This document shows positions 1 through 11,377 of a stretch of DNA of 64,000 nucleotides, piece by piece. The stretch lies in the NCBI RefSeq assembly GCF_905171775.1, contig NC_053500.1, positions 128,118,140 to 128,182,139 on the forward strand, read 5' to 3'. Made by a program: the position numbers and the translations under genes. The notes below the pieces were generated by a model. It saw nothing but the letters and a program-made list of their open reading frames with translations. It made no database searches and was not told the origin of the DNA. The stretch comes from Rana temporaria (lineage: Eukaryota; Chordata; Amphibia; Anura; Ranidae). Position 1 is the first letter of the stretch. Each line of letters starts with the position of its first letter.

Positions 1-55
1 TGGAAAAATCCATCAGACCGTTCTCATCGGATTGACCGACCGTGTGTACAGGGCA
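1..55. mobile_element. Family C palindromic MITE, right end only
   Basis: The window opens inside a short palindromic element. It ends in GTGTGTACAGGGCA and is followed by TAA at 56-58. The same terminus occurs in complete copies near 9.3, 34.4, 36.6 and 48.6 kb, where it faces an inverted copy. The 3-bp TNA flank suggests a PIF/Harbinger-like non-autonomous element. Its left half lies outside the window. Confidence 0.65.
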
Positions 56-58
56 TAA

Positions 59-896
59 GGCTTGCCATATACTAGTAGATTTTTTACTGAAAGTACATTC
101 ATACAAAAATTTGCACACAAATTCTCATATGTACATGCAATGTTTATCATTATGTTTATCATTTGAAATCCAATACAGCAATAAATAGACTTTATCGTAT
201 GTTCAATGTTAGAATTTTGGTAAATTTTGTTCAAAAAGCAGATGATAATATGACCCCACTGACGATCAGAAAGTTGAACGAACATTCTTAAAATGAAATT
301 TTTTGAACAAAATTCTACTTGTTCATGGCCATCATAAAACTTGTTTTTGTCAAGCCGTTACACCAGAAGCAGCACCTCCGATACTGAAGCTGCTGAAACC
401 TCTAGAGCCTGCAGCTGTTGGCTCAGAGTTAAAGACAACAATGTAAGTGTCTTAGTAATCCAACACAATAAAAACATTTCTTTAAAACAGCAAGACGCTG
501 GGGACACATACATGACCTCAGCTCCTTGACATGTTCCTGATTGTGTAACCCAATCCCACACTTGTCAGGGAAGCCAAGCTCAACCCTGAGGTTAAACTCA
601 TTGTTTATGTCCACTATATAGTGTGCCCTGACCTTGTCCTCTGTGCTCACAAGGCATCTACAATGTGCCCTGTGCAATCACATAACAGGTGCTGACTGCC
701 CCCAATCCTAATTATATACATTATTATATAGTATACCCCAAACAGGTCAAGACAATCACCTTTTACTATAACTTGGGGCTATACCTTAAACTGGACATAT
801 CAATAAAAAACACACTTAAAAAGGGCACACGACAGCATCACCAAATCAAATGATCATTTTGAGTGAAAAATAATCCATCTTGATATACATAAAAAC
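59..896. other. Mostly unique sequence with a possible minus-strand exon
   Basis: No repeat was recognised here. On the minus strand, 441-347 is open for 30 codons and ends in TGA; the encoded end reads SRGFSSFSIGGAASGVTA. A T-rich tract and AG lie upstream on that strand near 452-478. A further minus-strand open stretch covers about 500-650. These could be exons, but I recognise no protein family, and no polyadenylation signal is obvious downstream. The last 8 bases (889-896) are the target duplication of the next element. Confidence 0.3.
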
Positions 897-1747
897 TAGG
901 GTTGTCCCGATACCACTTTTTTAGGACCGAGTACAAGTACCGATACTTTTTTTTATGTACTCGCCGATACCGAATACCGATACTTTTTTTAAATGTGTCC
1001 CCAAATGCAGCCATGTCCCCCCACATATGCAGCCATGTCCCCCCCATATGCAGCCATGTCCCCCACATATTCCAGCCATGTCCCCCACATATTCCAGCCA
1101 TGTCCCCCACATAATGCAGCAATGTCCCCCACATAATGCAGCCATGTCCCCCACATAATGCAGCCATGTCCCCCACATAATGCAGCCATGTCCCCCACAT
1201 AATGCAGCCATGTCCCCCACATATTACAGCCATGTCCCCCACATATTGCAGCCATGTCCCCCACATATTGCAGCCATGTCCCCCACATAATGCAGCCATG
1301 TCCCCCACATATTACAGCCATGTCCCCCACATATTACAGCCATGTCCCCCACATATTACAGCCATGTCCCCCACATATTGCAGCCATGTCCCCCACATAT
1401 TCCAGCCATGTCCCCCACATAATGCAGCCATGTCCCCCACATAATGCAGCCATGTCCCCCACATAATGCAGTCATGTCCTACATACCTTGATGATGCCGC
1501 ACGTGCCGCCGTTAATCAGCGTACGGGGAACATTACAGCTTTCGTTTGAATAGCTGTATCCCCGCCACGTATAGACATTCCCCCTTGCGTGGGATTGGAT
1601 AGATCATCCGTCCAATCTCGGGTTTGTGGCGGCGGCGGGGGGAACAAGTATTCTATTTCAGTATCGGGGGTATTTGCGGGAGTACGAGTACTCCCGCAAA
1701 TACTCGGTATCGGTCCCGATACCGATACTGGTATCGGGACAACCCTA
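897..1747. mobile_element. hAT-like non-autonomous transposon carrying a minisatellite
   Basis: The terminal inverted repeats read TAGGGTTGTCCCGATACC at the left and its complement at the right. Perfect 8-bp duplications ATAAAAAC at 889-896 and 1748-1755 fix both ends. An 8-bp target and short inverted ends are typical of the hAT superfamily. There is no transposase. About half the element is a 22-bp tandem array (1004-1482). The right end also contains a local palindrome around 1675-1735 that alternates 'actcccgc' and 'gcgggagt' words. Confidence 0.85.
1004..1482. repeat. 22-bp minisatellite, about 21 copies
   Basis: The unit is close to TGCAGCCATGTCCCCCACAT plus two A/T bases. Copies differ mainly at the two bases before CAG and are slightly degenerate at both ends. 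Because 22 is not a multiple of three, all frames cycle with a 66-bp period. This explains the long repetitive open frames on both strands, which I do not treat as genes. The array lies wholly inside the hAT-like element. Confidence 0.95.
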
Positions 1748-1755
1748 ATAAAAAC

Positions 1756-4439
1756 AAGTGCCGCTGTTTTTTTTAAGGCATTATGGTGGTTTCATATCTA
1801 GTCTGTATTGAGTTGGATCTGTGGAAAGAGGAGGAAAAGTGACAGCAACCTTTTCATAGTTCTCCGAGAGTATACCTACCAGTCTGTCCCTTGCCTGCAT
1901 TCAAGGTGGCACGTTCTAGTTTGGGTTCATCATAAAAGAGCTGCTGCTTATGCCCTACATTGGGAAAGATCACACGGTCTTCCAAGTGCACTGTGTATGT
2001 TTTAGGTCATTCGAAACGGAGGTGTTTTTTTTATGCCGTTCACCTTGGTAGAGCACTCTCCTGGTGTAGAGACAACGGCCTCAAACAGTGGCTTGATCAT
2101 TAATCTTCCACAGACATTCCTACAATGTCTATCCTGGCGTGAACCTTCCAGTTTGCACGTGCTCAGTGGCCATCACCTTATAGGAACTATTCTGGGGGTC
2201 TTCTGGATGGCGTCATCTCAGACTCTGCCTTCTCTCGATTATAACCAGTGATTGACAACCCTACTTTTCTACCAGGGTTAAGAGATGTGAGATTCAAAAA
2301 ACGTATACTTTGTAGCGTTTTTCGACTTTGACGTTTATTGTTTGGTAGGGAGATAAAAGCTCCATCGGTCATTCGGGAGCTGTTTTGTTGGCAGCTACAA
2401 CAGCTTATGCATGTTCTTACCACCCTATCTTGTCAAGGAACGATTGCCCTAATACTCCCTTTGAGGATCTCTGTTTGGTCCCAGATCCCACATCCCATCC
2501 GGTTTCAGATACCTATAAACTGCTAAGCCAACCTGCTGAATCTTTGGGGTAATCACCATCAAGGGACCCACAGATATAACAGGATAATTTCTTGATCCTG
2601 TCAAAATTATACATTTCTGAATGTCCACAAGCTACCACCACCTTGTTTATAGGTGGATCAATCTTGGGCAAAACAACTAGTTGTAGGTAACCAAATTTGG
2701 ACTTGTTCTGTGATGTTTAAAATGTTCTGTATGAGCCAATTCTTCAGTTCTAATGAGTGTCAGAACATCCTCAACATTAAACAATGTGAGTGAGTATGTC
2801 CACTGTGTTCATTTAGAAAAGGAAAGGGTCGGTAAATTACATATTTACTAGCCCCTTCCTTGACTTTCTATTCTGGGAGAGCAACATGGGGGGTGGGGGA
2901 GCCCAGGCAATAGGGGAAATCAGCACCGCATGCAGTGATTAGGGTGTGCCCAGGCACACCTGGCATACCCCCACGCATGCCTATGGTGCTAAGTAACCCA
3001 CTTTAGCGCTCTTTGTGTTAATGCACCACAAAGGTGTGAATTTAGACTTAAAGATAGTTGGCCCGGTGTGCTGAGAACCTGCTTGCAGAGAGCCTGATGA
3101 CCTGACTTCTCTGCTACAGTTAGGCAACACAGTTAGGCCACGCCCTGCTCCCAACCTGTGATTTGATATTGAAGGAGAAGCAGTTTAACTGATTAGGAAA
3201 TCTTTTTGCTCGGCATGTATGAATGCAAGAACAATCCACCCATCTACCAGTGCTGTACATGGGGCTAAAGAAGGCTTACATCAGATAGTATATTACTTGC
3301 AATTAAAGTACGTTTCATTATTATTATTTTTTTTATTTCAGGTACTTATATAGTTACGCAATGCTTTACATATACATTGTACATTCAAATCAGTCCCTGC
3401 CCTCAAGGAGCGTACAACCTAAGGTTGTATTTAACATTTTTTTATAAAAAAAAATTACTACATTAATTTGTGTTTAAAAAAAAAACCCTGCCTCAAGTTT
3501 AGCTTTATGTAACCTTTTAAGTACTCAAAGAAGGATACCACCTAACAAACTACATGGTAGTCTACCCACCCGGTTGTTCCAAGTACTGTAGGGCTCAAAG
3601 TAGCTGACAATTTGCAGTTCATGGAATGCCACCCCTTGTGATTATATTTAGTATATTGTATATTTAGTATATGACATTTAGATGAAGGCGCTGCAACTAC
3701 CTGAGAAAACAAGCTTAATTTAAAACTTTCATTCCAACACATCCAAATTGCCGCTGACAAATACTGATTGATTTTCATGTATAAAAAAATAAAAAAGTAA
3801 TATTTTATAATATATTTGTATTTTTGTTGGAATTATTTTCAACTGGAGCTTAAATGGTGTTCTCCAATCTAATGAACAGAATGACTATTTTTTTATTTAT
3901 TTTTTTATTTTTCAATAAATTTGTATTGAATATTTCTTGACTATTCTTTTAATATGCCAAAGTGTCGCAAGAACCCTTAATATTCAATACGATTCTATCT
4001 TTTGGCAATCTGACTATAATAAATAAAATAAAACATTTTTGTGTGTATAATTTCTAGTATTTTTATGCGCATACTTTTGAACACTTAGCTAATATTTATA
4101 GCGCTGCATGGTTTTGTTACTCACTTTGATATACTTATTACCTAAGTATTGTGTCAGAAGCTTTTTTCTTCTTTTTTTTAGAATACTTTTTGGCCATAGC
4201 GCTCAAAATTTCCCCTTTTTTTCTTTATAATAAGTTAATAAAAAAAAAATAGTTGGCTACGGCTCCGTTCTATTGACTAAAGGCCTAAATTTGTTTACAG
4301 CTTTATAACCAAAAAATTTGAATAAAATCTATCCAAAAACAAATATCAATTAAAAAAAAAAAATACTGGGTTTGCTTGGTTAAAAAATAACGCACAGATT
4401 TTTGTCAAAGTTGTATGATAGTTCCAAAGATTTTTTTTT
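1756..4439. other. Gene-free stretch, mostly AT-rich
   Basis: No coding region is supported. Short frames at 1808-2526 lack domains. Around 2885-3000 there is a G-rich stretch followed by a 'gtgtgcccaggcacacc' palindrome, which resembles a degraded hAT end but has no partner. At about 3345-3430 a motif with 'aatgctttacatatacattg' and 'ccctgccctcaaggagcg' looks like a dispersed amphibian repeat, possibly LINE-derived. The remainder is poly(A)/poly(T)-rich. Confidence 0.4.
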
Positions 4440-4780
4440 AAATTTTTCACCTTCCTCTGGATCAACTGTGGGTATAGAATTGGGTATATGGGATTGTATG
4501 AAATTTTTTATTTTATTTATTTTTACAGTTGAACTGGATGGACTTTTTCAACCTGACTAACTATGTAATTATGTACCGTATTTATCGGTGTATAACACGC
4601 ACAGGCGTATAACGCGCACCCTAACTTTAAGAGGGAAGTTTCAGGAAAAAAACTTTCCATAGCCCCCTGCGTATAACACGCAGGCACAGTTTACCCTCTA
4701 TTTTCAGGGGAAAAAGTGAGTCTTATACGCCAATAAATACAGTAACTATGTAAAAAGCTCTTAAAACAAATATAAGCCAC
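4440..4780 (+). repeat. Dispersed repeat resembling a common frog interspersed element
   Basis: The words 'cctctggatcaactgtggg', 'gttgaactggatggac' and 'tttttcaacctgactaacta' occur in the order I associate with a widespread amphibian interspersed repeat. A TA-flanked MITE (4576-4742) is inserted close to its end, and the tail 'taactatgtaa' resumes after it. The class assignment is from memory and uncertain. Confidence 0.4.
4576..4742. mobile_element. Family H TA-flanked MITE, copy 1
   Basis: The termini are CCGTATTTATCGGTGTATAA at the left and an imperfect complement at the right (CCAATAAATACAG), with TA on both sides. The inside is an imperfect palindrome built of GCGTATAACACGC-type words. 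TA targets and this size suggest a Tc1/mariner-derived MITE. Related copies lie at 32090, 32906 and 49439. Confidence 0.75.
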
Positions 4781-5805
4781 CTATATTTTTGATTTTGCGA
4801 GCAGCTAAAATAATTAACACCAACAGCTATTATAATATTATATTACCATAACTAAAGTATTTTGCAGACTACAATAATCACTGTTCATTTTTTTTAGATT
4901 GTACACATTAAAATATATATTATACTATAAAAGGGATCTGAAAAAAATAATCAATAATAAAAATAATGATTTAGGAGCATGTATTAGAACTGAAACATTT
5001 ATTAACATAATTGAAGTATTTTGCAGATTACATTAATTGCTGTTGATTTGTTTTAGATTGTAAACATGGAATAAATTATAGTATAAAAAGGATCTGGAAA
5101 AAAAATCCATAATAATAACTAAAATAATGATTTGGCACAAGTAACTTGCATAGACATAAATAACTAGGAAAGTTTAATTGCAATAGACTGCCAGGAAGTA
5201 TTACATAATATTACATCTAAGCAGGGGAGGCTGTGCAAAGGCATGGACACACTTGCTGTGTTCCAGGATGGCTTGTTTATCTCTCTTTACAAATGATAGA
5301 AAAAGTGTTAGAAGGAAACAGTTCCCTATTGCGGAATACACGCAGCCATTTTTTTATACCTACTGATTCCATTGTCTGCTTTCCCTATACATTCCCTATA
5401 GAATTTTTTGTATTTAAAATTTTCTGTAACTTTATACAGAATTGATTTATATAAAAAATATAATTTATATAAAAATATGAACATGAAAAAAAATACCACT
5501 GACCAGTGATAATTATCCATACAAAGTTATATGTTGCAAACAAATTATCTTTCCTTAATATTCAGGGAGCAAAATACGAATAGCTGTCAAAATATAATAT
5601 ATTTAAATATAAGTAAACTTTAATTAGTTAAATATGAATTGTCTTTAATTATTGATTTACTGATTTTTCTTGTTTTTTTCCCCCCTTTCTCCCCTTTGCT
5701 TTACATCTCCCCTTACCTACTCTACCGGTTTATGGACAATACTATTTGCAAGTGTTTAGACTGATAGAGTACATGCACTATTGTACCTTCCTGCCCAAGT
5801 TACAT
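4745..5805. other. AT-rich stretch without recognised features
   Basis: This stretch is very AT-rich and has no domain-bearing frame. Two segments near 4835-4960 and 5010-5130 share words such as 'aagtattttgcagatta', 'tgtaaacat' and 'aaaggatctg', so they look like a diverged tandem duplication of about 170 bp. I see nothing else. Confidence 0.4.
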
Positions 5806-5808
5806 TTA

Positions 5809-6106
5809 GGCTGCATTCACACTATAACACAGCGTATTTTGCCGCGACAAATAGCGGCGTATTGTACCGCGATTTGCCGCAACAAAACGAGATGTTTTAA
5901 CCTTTTTTTTTTACAAAACATTTTACATTGATGTCTATGCCGAACGCCGAAAGCCGCCTGAAAAAAAGGGTCCGGGACTTGTTTTCAGGCGGCAGGCGTA
6001 CGGCGTGAGATGTGAACCATCTCCATAGACAAGAATGTAAAATCACCCCTCCAGCGGCACGAGCGTCGGGCGTCAGGCGTAAATACGCAAAGGTGTGAAT
6101 GCAGCC
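5809..6106. mobile_element. Family D palindromic MITE, copy 1
   Basis: The ends are the inverted pair GGCTGCATTCACAC and GTGTGAATGCAGCC. Flanks are TTA (5806-5808) and TAA (6107-6109), consistent with a 3-bp TNA target. The interior is CpG-rich and includes GCGGCGTA- and GCCGCCTGAAAA-type words. No coding capacity. A PIF/Harbinger-like origin is inferred from target length. Confidence 0.75.
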
Positions 6107-6259
6107 TAAAGACCAGTTATTTTTGTTTCCATGTGTATCTACACACAACTGTTATTAATGTTTTGAACTAGTGTACCCCAGTACTTTTGTCTGAATATGT
6201 AAACTACTTTATCTTCAATAAAAAACTTTTATTTAAAAAAATAAAATAATTGTCTGTAT

Positions 6260-6263
<4 letters not shown>

Positions 6264-6352
<89 letters not shown>
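6264..6352. repeat. (AT)n microsatellite, about 44 repeats
   Basis: This is an uninterrupted AT dinucleotide run in AT-rich flanks. It is self-complementary and probably length-polymorphic. Confidence 0.98.
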
Positions 6353-6355
<3 letters not shown>

Positions 6356-7993
6356 GTTATACAATTAAAGAAGTTATACAATAATAATAATAAAAAAAAG
6401 GTATACAATTTTAAATACTAAGATCATTTAAAATGTTGTTAAAAATGTAAAAAAACAAAAACACAAACACAACATGGCCAGTTTTCAGGCATAATTAGAA
6501 TGTACGCTCGCATAGCCCTCCTTACCCTTTATCCTGTATAATAATCAATATATTAACAATCATAATAATAATTATTGTAATGGAATGAAAAAAAAAATTG
6601 TGTGTATAAGATCCAAAAAATTTGCCTGCATCTTAAAGCAAACAGCCTAGAAAAAAAAAATATTTCTAATTGGTTGCTATGGATCAGTACACATCCCTGC
6701 TCTTCCTACCGTTGTTAAATAAATGTTTGAAAAAATATTTACTGGGGTCAAGTGGGAAAAGGGTACAAAAAATTACAGATAGAAAGCTGCAGAACACAAA
6801 CCAGTTATATTCATATGAGAAGTGGTAAAATAGAGCCTGGTTCTTGTTGCGACTTGTGAATGAATATAAAACAAGCTGGTCCCCTTGTTAGTAGCTACTT
6901 TCCAAAAAAATATAAAAAAATCACACATTCCATGCACACATATTTACTGTAATTAATTTGTCTTGGGTACTATCTTGGCATGCTACAAAAGCGGTTATGA
7001 AATGTTTTTGAAATTGATACTTTTTTTTCTCAGTTAAATGCTGTTTGTGGAAGAAAGTTAAAGGGGAAAAGAAAAGAGCGGAACTTAAAATAAATCTAAA
7101 AAAAAAAAGACAATTTTACATTTTAGTTGCTCAGCTACAAAAACCCAGAGCTAAAAAACGTCCAGACGCAGAGAGGCAAGATGTAGAAAAATTCCTGCAA
7201 ATCCAGGACAGTACGCACCTATGTAAAAAGTGCGCCAGCTCAGTTTTGTCTGTCAGCGCCGGGCAATGCCATTATTCCAGGGGTTAGTACATAGCACACA
7301 GACAAGCACACTGCTACCAACCTTGGCTACAGGACCGAGAGGCTGTGCCTGAGATACACTGAAGTCTCTTTTTATTGTGTGGCTGAAGGTCACTGTAGAG
7401 GGCAGATATGTGAGAAATTCCCATGTGTCAGATACATACAGCTCCATTGGCCCCCTCAGCCCAGACCGACACAAAAGGCAAACTCCCGACCTTATCGCTG
7501 CTTAGGAGGTTATTTTTACCTCACAAATTGTTGGTTGGAAAGGGGGGGGGGGGGCGACACACTTCACCACAGCCACCAGCAATGCTGACTGCTACGTGCC
7601 TCCGTGTATGACGGACCCCAGGCTCATTTGGCAATATACGCTTTTATAGCCATAAATGTCTTGTGGCCTAATGTACAGCTAATGTGTGTTTATGATCTGC
7701 AAATTCCAGTCATTAAAATGAAACTTTATCTCCCAAAAAATTGGGCATAGGAAATAAAGCTTTAAATTCCTCAGAGACAAAGATCATCAAAAAAAAAAAT
7801 ATATTTTTTTCCTCAGAGTGAAGTGAGGTTACAATCGCTGTCACGTTTTTCATTGCAGTCTGTGCCCTGGGGCAATTTTCCCTCACTTTCTGTCAGGCTG
7901 CAGGGATGGAAAGTGAGGAGAATTTCCTCAAAGATCTTTTCTTTTTAGCCGGGTGTGGACGTTTTATAACCCCTGTCAAGTTTTGATTGCGGT
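6353..7993. other. Gene-free stretch
   Basis: The DNA is AT-rich to 7.0 kb and mixed after that. A frame at 7045-7287 is lysine-rich and domain-free. A G-run occurs at about 7540-7554. Segments at 7815-7930 and 8700-8790 share motifs such as 'gaagtgagga' and flank the family A element, so that element probably landed in a duplicated or repeated context. Confidence 0.4.
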
Positions 7994-7998
7994 CTCTG

Positions 7999-8696
7999 GG
8001 CCAGATTCACAAAAGAGATACGACGGCGTATCTCCTGATACGCCGTCGTATCTCTGAGATACGATTGTCGTATCTATGCGCCCGATTCATAGAATCAGGT
8101 TACGCATAGATAGCCCTAAGATCCGACAGGTGTAACTTGTGTTACACCGTCGGATCTTAGGCTGCAATTCTAGGCCGGCCGCTAGGTGGCGATTCCATTG
8201 CGCACGGCGTAGAATATGCAAATGACTAGTTACGCCGATTCACGAACGTCCGCTTTGCCCGTCGATCTAAATTTACGTTGTTTCCGTAGAGATGCGTCGC
8301 GTAAAACTAAGCATGCCCTCTAGGTGGTCTAAGCAATGTTAAGTATGGCCGTCGTTCCCGTGTTGAATTTTAGAATTTCACGTTGTTTGCGTAAGTCGTC
8401 CGTGAATGGCGCTGAACGCGACGTCCTTGCGACATCATTTAGCGCAATGCACGTCAGGAAATTTTAGGGACGGAGCATGCGCAGTACGTTCGGCGCGGGA
8501 ACGCGCCTAATTTAAATGGTGGCCGCCCCATTTGAATTAGGCGGGCTTGCGCCGAGCGGATTTACTCTACGCCGCCGCAAGTTTACAGGTAAGTGCTTTG
8601 TGAATCAGGCACTTACGCTGTAAACCTGCGGTGGTGTAACGTAAATGGGATACGTTACGCCGCCGCAGTGTAACAGATTTCTACGTGAATCTGCCC
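7999..8696 (+). mobile_element. Family A CpG-rich MITE, copy 1
   Basis: The left end GGCCAGATTCACAAA faces a right end reading GTGAATCTGCCC. Five-base flanks CTCTG at 7994-7998 and 8697-8701 are identical. Sub-terminal palindromes (TACGACGGCGTATC beside its complement) occupy the first 70 bases. A conserved inner order is shared by all family copies: an ATATGCAAAT octamer, then 'gttaagtatgg', then 'gagcatgcgca', then 'cgcctaatttaaatg'. CAGGTAAGT, a consensus splice donor, lies near the right end at 8586-8594. No transposase. Confidence 0.85.
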
Positions 8697-9252
8697 CTCT
8701 GTCCCCATTAAGGGCATTTCTCCTCATGTTCTATCATGTCACTGGAACAGGAAGTGAGGACAAATGTCTCCACAATGGAGGAAAACTGTAATCCTCAAGA
8801 TCACTTTATTCAACAGAATGGTATAAGGCCGGCCATAAACTGCAAAAATCTCTAAAAAATTTGTTTGAGTCCCCCATCAATACTGACAGTGCTGATGTGG
8901 GAATCACTCCTGCTGGGCCATTGCCTTTTCCTAGCGGGGGGAAGCTGTCCCTGCTGGGAGAAGACAGTGGTTGTCGCTTGCGGCTATAGCAACCGCTAGC
9001 GATAGTTGCAAGAGTATCGATCAATCAACTTGGTACATTCAGCCTGCCCATTAACGGTTCAAATCTTGGCTGGTTCCTGCTGTATGGCCGGCCTAATTGT
9101 CTCAAACAGAAGTGAACGTAAAAAGTTTTTTTTAAAGGCTTTCACACAGTCGTTGAAAATAGGCTGGTTGGGTCGCGTTTTTACACTTCCTGGCCGACTA
9201 TCAATGCCACTTAAAATTATTAAAAGATGGAGGTGCTCACCTTGCAGTGTCA

Positions 9253-9688
9253 TGCCGCGTACAGACGGTAGTTTTATGCGATGTAAAAAAACGACGTTTT
9301 CTGTGAAGTAAAAAACGACGTTTTTGAAACTTCAATTTTCAAAAACGACGTTGCCTACACACCATCGTTTTTTCAAAATGCTCTAGCAAAGCGCGGTTAC
9401 GTTCAGCACTCTTTTCCATTGAAGCTAGCTTCATAACTTGCTTCTGGGCATGCGCGGGTTCAAAAACGTTGTTTTAAACGTCGTTTTTTGCTACACACGG
9501 TCAATTTCTGTGACACAAAAAACGACGTTTTGAAAAACGACACATAAAATTGAAGCATGCTTCAATTTTTTTTTGTCGTTTTTTACAAGACATAAAGCAA
9601 CGTTTTCCCCCACACACGGTCAATGAAATTGACGTTTTTAAAAGCGTTGTTTTTTTACATCGCATAAAACAACCGTCTGTACGCGGCA
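9253..9688. mobile_element. Family C palindromic MITE nested in family E
   Basis: The inverted ends read TGCCGCGTACAGACGGT and its near-perfect complement. Arms of about 30 bases pair, and the inside alternates AAAACGACGTTTT-type palindromes. Flanks are TCA (9250-9252) and TTA (9689-9691), a TNA target. The whole element could fold into a long hairpin. No coding capacity. Confidence 0.8.
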
Positions 9689-9821
9689 TTAGGGTTGCTA
9701 CGTCAAGGCGAAAGTAACGCTACCTGCAGGGTTCAGCAGGCGTTGGGGATTCCCAAACACCTCCATTTACTTATATTAAAATGCACCACATGCGCGCTGT
9801 AAAACGCATCTATGGCATTTA

Positions 9822-10303
9822 GGCTCCATTCACACCTAGGCGTAGGGCGTACAGGCGTTTTTACAGGCGATTTTTACCGACGTTTTTGTCGCGCGTATGC
9901 GCGCGTTTTCGCACAGTGGCGTTCGACGTTTTTGTACTTTGTCTTTTTCCATATTAGCCAATAAGAAAAAAGATCATCCCTGACATCACTTGTTGCTCTC
10001 CTAGGAATTTTTTATTCCTCTTCCTGGGTGAATATACCTCTTCCGGATTTCAGCAACACAGGCGTCAAAACGCTTGTACAAGCGCGTGTTTACGCGCAAT
10101 ACGCGCGTATCAGGCGTTTTACATTGACTTCAACGCATATCGCGCGCTAGGAGCGACAAAAAAGGGTCCGGAACTTTTTTGAGCTACAGGCGTTTAGGCG
10201 TTCAGATGTGAACCATCCCCATTGCCTTTCATTACTTTTCGTCCCTCTGGCGTTTGTGCGCGTCGCGCTACAGGCGTAAAAACGCCTAGGTGTGAATGGA
10301 GCC
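9822..10303. mobile_element. Family D palindromic MITE, copy 2, nested in family E
   Basis: The ends GGCTCCATTCACACCTAGGC and their complement pair over about 25 bases. TTA duplications at 9819-9821 and 10304-10306 are perfect. The interior is rich in CGCGCGT and CAGGCGTTT words. The perfect target duplication suggests it entered after family E. Confidence 0.85.
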
Positions 10304-10483
10304 TTACAGTGCATTTAAGGTGTGGTTGAAAAGCGCCAAAAGTGATAATTTCCCATTTTAGCAGTTGAGGAGTGCAATGCCTGTGCAATGCGTGTTAAGG
10401 CTTCCTTTAGAATTCAACAACTGTGTGAAAGAGCCCTAACAGGATCTGGAAGTTTTTAGGCCTCATTCACACGGGGCGCATGA

Positions 10484-10811
10484 GGGCTCTTTCACACAGG
10501 TGTTGAAAATAGGCGTTTGGGTCGTGTTTTTTAACGCTTCCTGAACGCGTATCAATGCCGCACAAAATTGTTAAGAAAGGGAGCGTATGTTCACATTGCA
10601 ACGTTAGCGGTGCTTCACGGTGAGGTAAAAATAACGCTTCCTGCAAAGTTTGGCAGGTGTTAACGCTTTGCAGCTGCCTCCATTCACTACTGTTGAAACG
10701 CACCACAAGGCTCCATAAACACACTGTAAATGTGCCTATGGCATGCACAGTGCTTTTCAGGTGCGGTTACAAAGCATCAAAAATGATAATTTTAGCCTTA
10801 AGGGCCCAAAG
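10484..10811. mobile_element. Family E MITE, copy 2 (right end unclear)
   Basis: It starts GGGCTCTTTCACACAGGTGT and follows the order of the first family E copy: 'aacgcttcctg', 'tatcaatgcc', 'gcctccattcac', 'cgcaccaca', 'aatgataatttta'. The right terminus seems lost near a junction with further 'gggctctttcacact' sequence, so the end coordinate is approximate. Confidence 0.6.
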
Positions 10812-11377
10812 GGCTCTTTCACACTTGCGTTAAATTTTAAAAAACAGCCTAAAAGCACATTAACACCCCGGTCACACCGATTGCGTCATTAAAATCATAT
10901 TAATTTCAGTGCGATTTCATACACAGATGTCTATGCAAGTCGCACCTGAACTTGTAAAAATAGTGCAGGAACTACTTTCAAAATCGTTTTGACTGCTTCC
11001 AATGTGGACAATAGGGACTTGTCATGGGGGCTAACGAACCTGTAGCATTAATGAGCATTTAGGATGTGTTGTACAGGCAGTCATGTTGTGTCAGGCAACA
11101 CTTCTCAAACACCCTTTGTGTTGTTTTTTTATTTTTTTATTAGGCTAAAATGGGAAATAATCACTTTTGATGCTTTGCAACTGCACCGTAAATGCACTGT
11201 AAACGCCATAAGTAAGTAAGGTAAGTTTCACATATTGTGCAAGTATGCGATGCATACTAGCACATTATGACTTTACCTTGCAGAAAGAAAGAAAAAAACG
11301 CCCAGTGGTATTTAACTGCTTTAATGTGTGGTTGTGGTGCTTTTCAATAGAAGAGAATGGAGGCAGTTGCAGACAGC
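10812..11377. repeat. Mosaic of MITE fragments
   Basis: A 'ggtcacaccgattgcg' segment with 'gcgatttcatacacag' resembles the element at 22345. From about 11140 to 11377, family E sequence reappears in reverse ('tcacttttgatgctttgcaa', 'gaatggaggcagttgcag'). No intact ends are visible, so these are treated as truncated remnants. Confidence 0.5.

Larger units (their letters stand above)
9136..10436. mobile_element. Family E MITE interrupted by two younger MITEs
   Basis: The left end is AGGCTTTCACACAG with GTTGAA close by. The right end is TTCAACAACTGTGTGAAAGA followed by GCCC. TAA flanks both sides (9133-9135 and 10437-10439). The element is split by a family C copy (9253-9688) and a family D copy (9822-10303). 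Removing both restores a single ~380-bp palindromic element. A similar element lies at 10484. Confidence 0.75.

Noticed and set aside
838..1466. Several repetitive open frames of 70-156 codons on both strands
   Set aside because: They are translations of the 22-bp minisatellite; the repeat lacks stops in some frames. No start context, domain or non-repeat coding is present.
838..1482. CRISPR array (regular short repeats)
   Set aside because: The repeats are directly tandem without unique spacers, and the context is eukaryotic transposon DNA with no cas genes.
1808..2526. Possible retroelement pol fragment in short consecutive frames
   Set aside because: No catalytic motif, integrase or protease signature could be identified, so no assignment is made.
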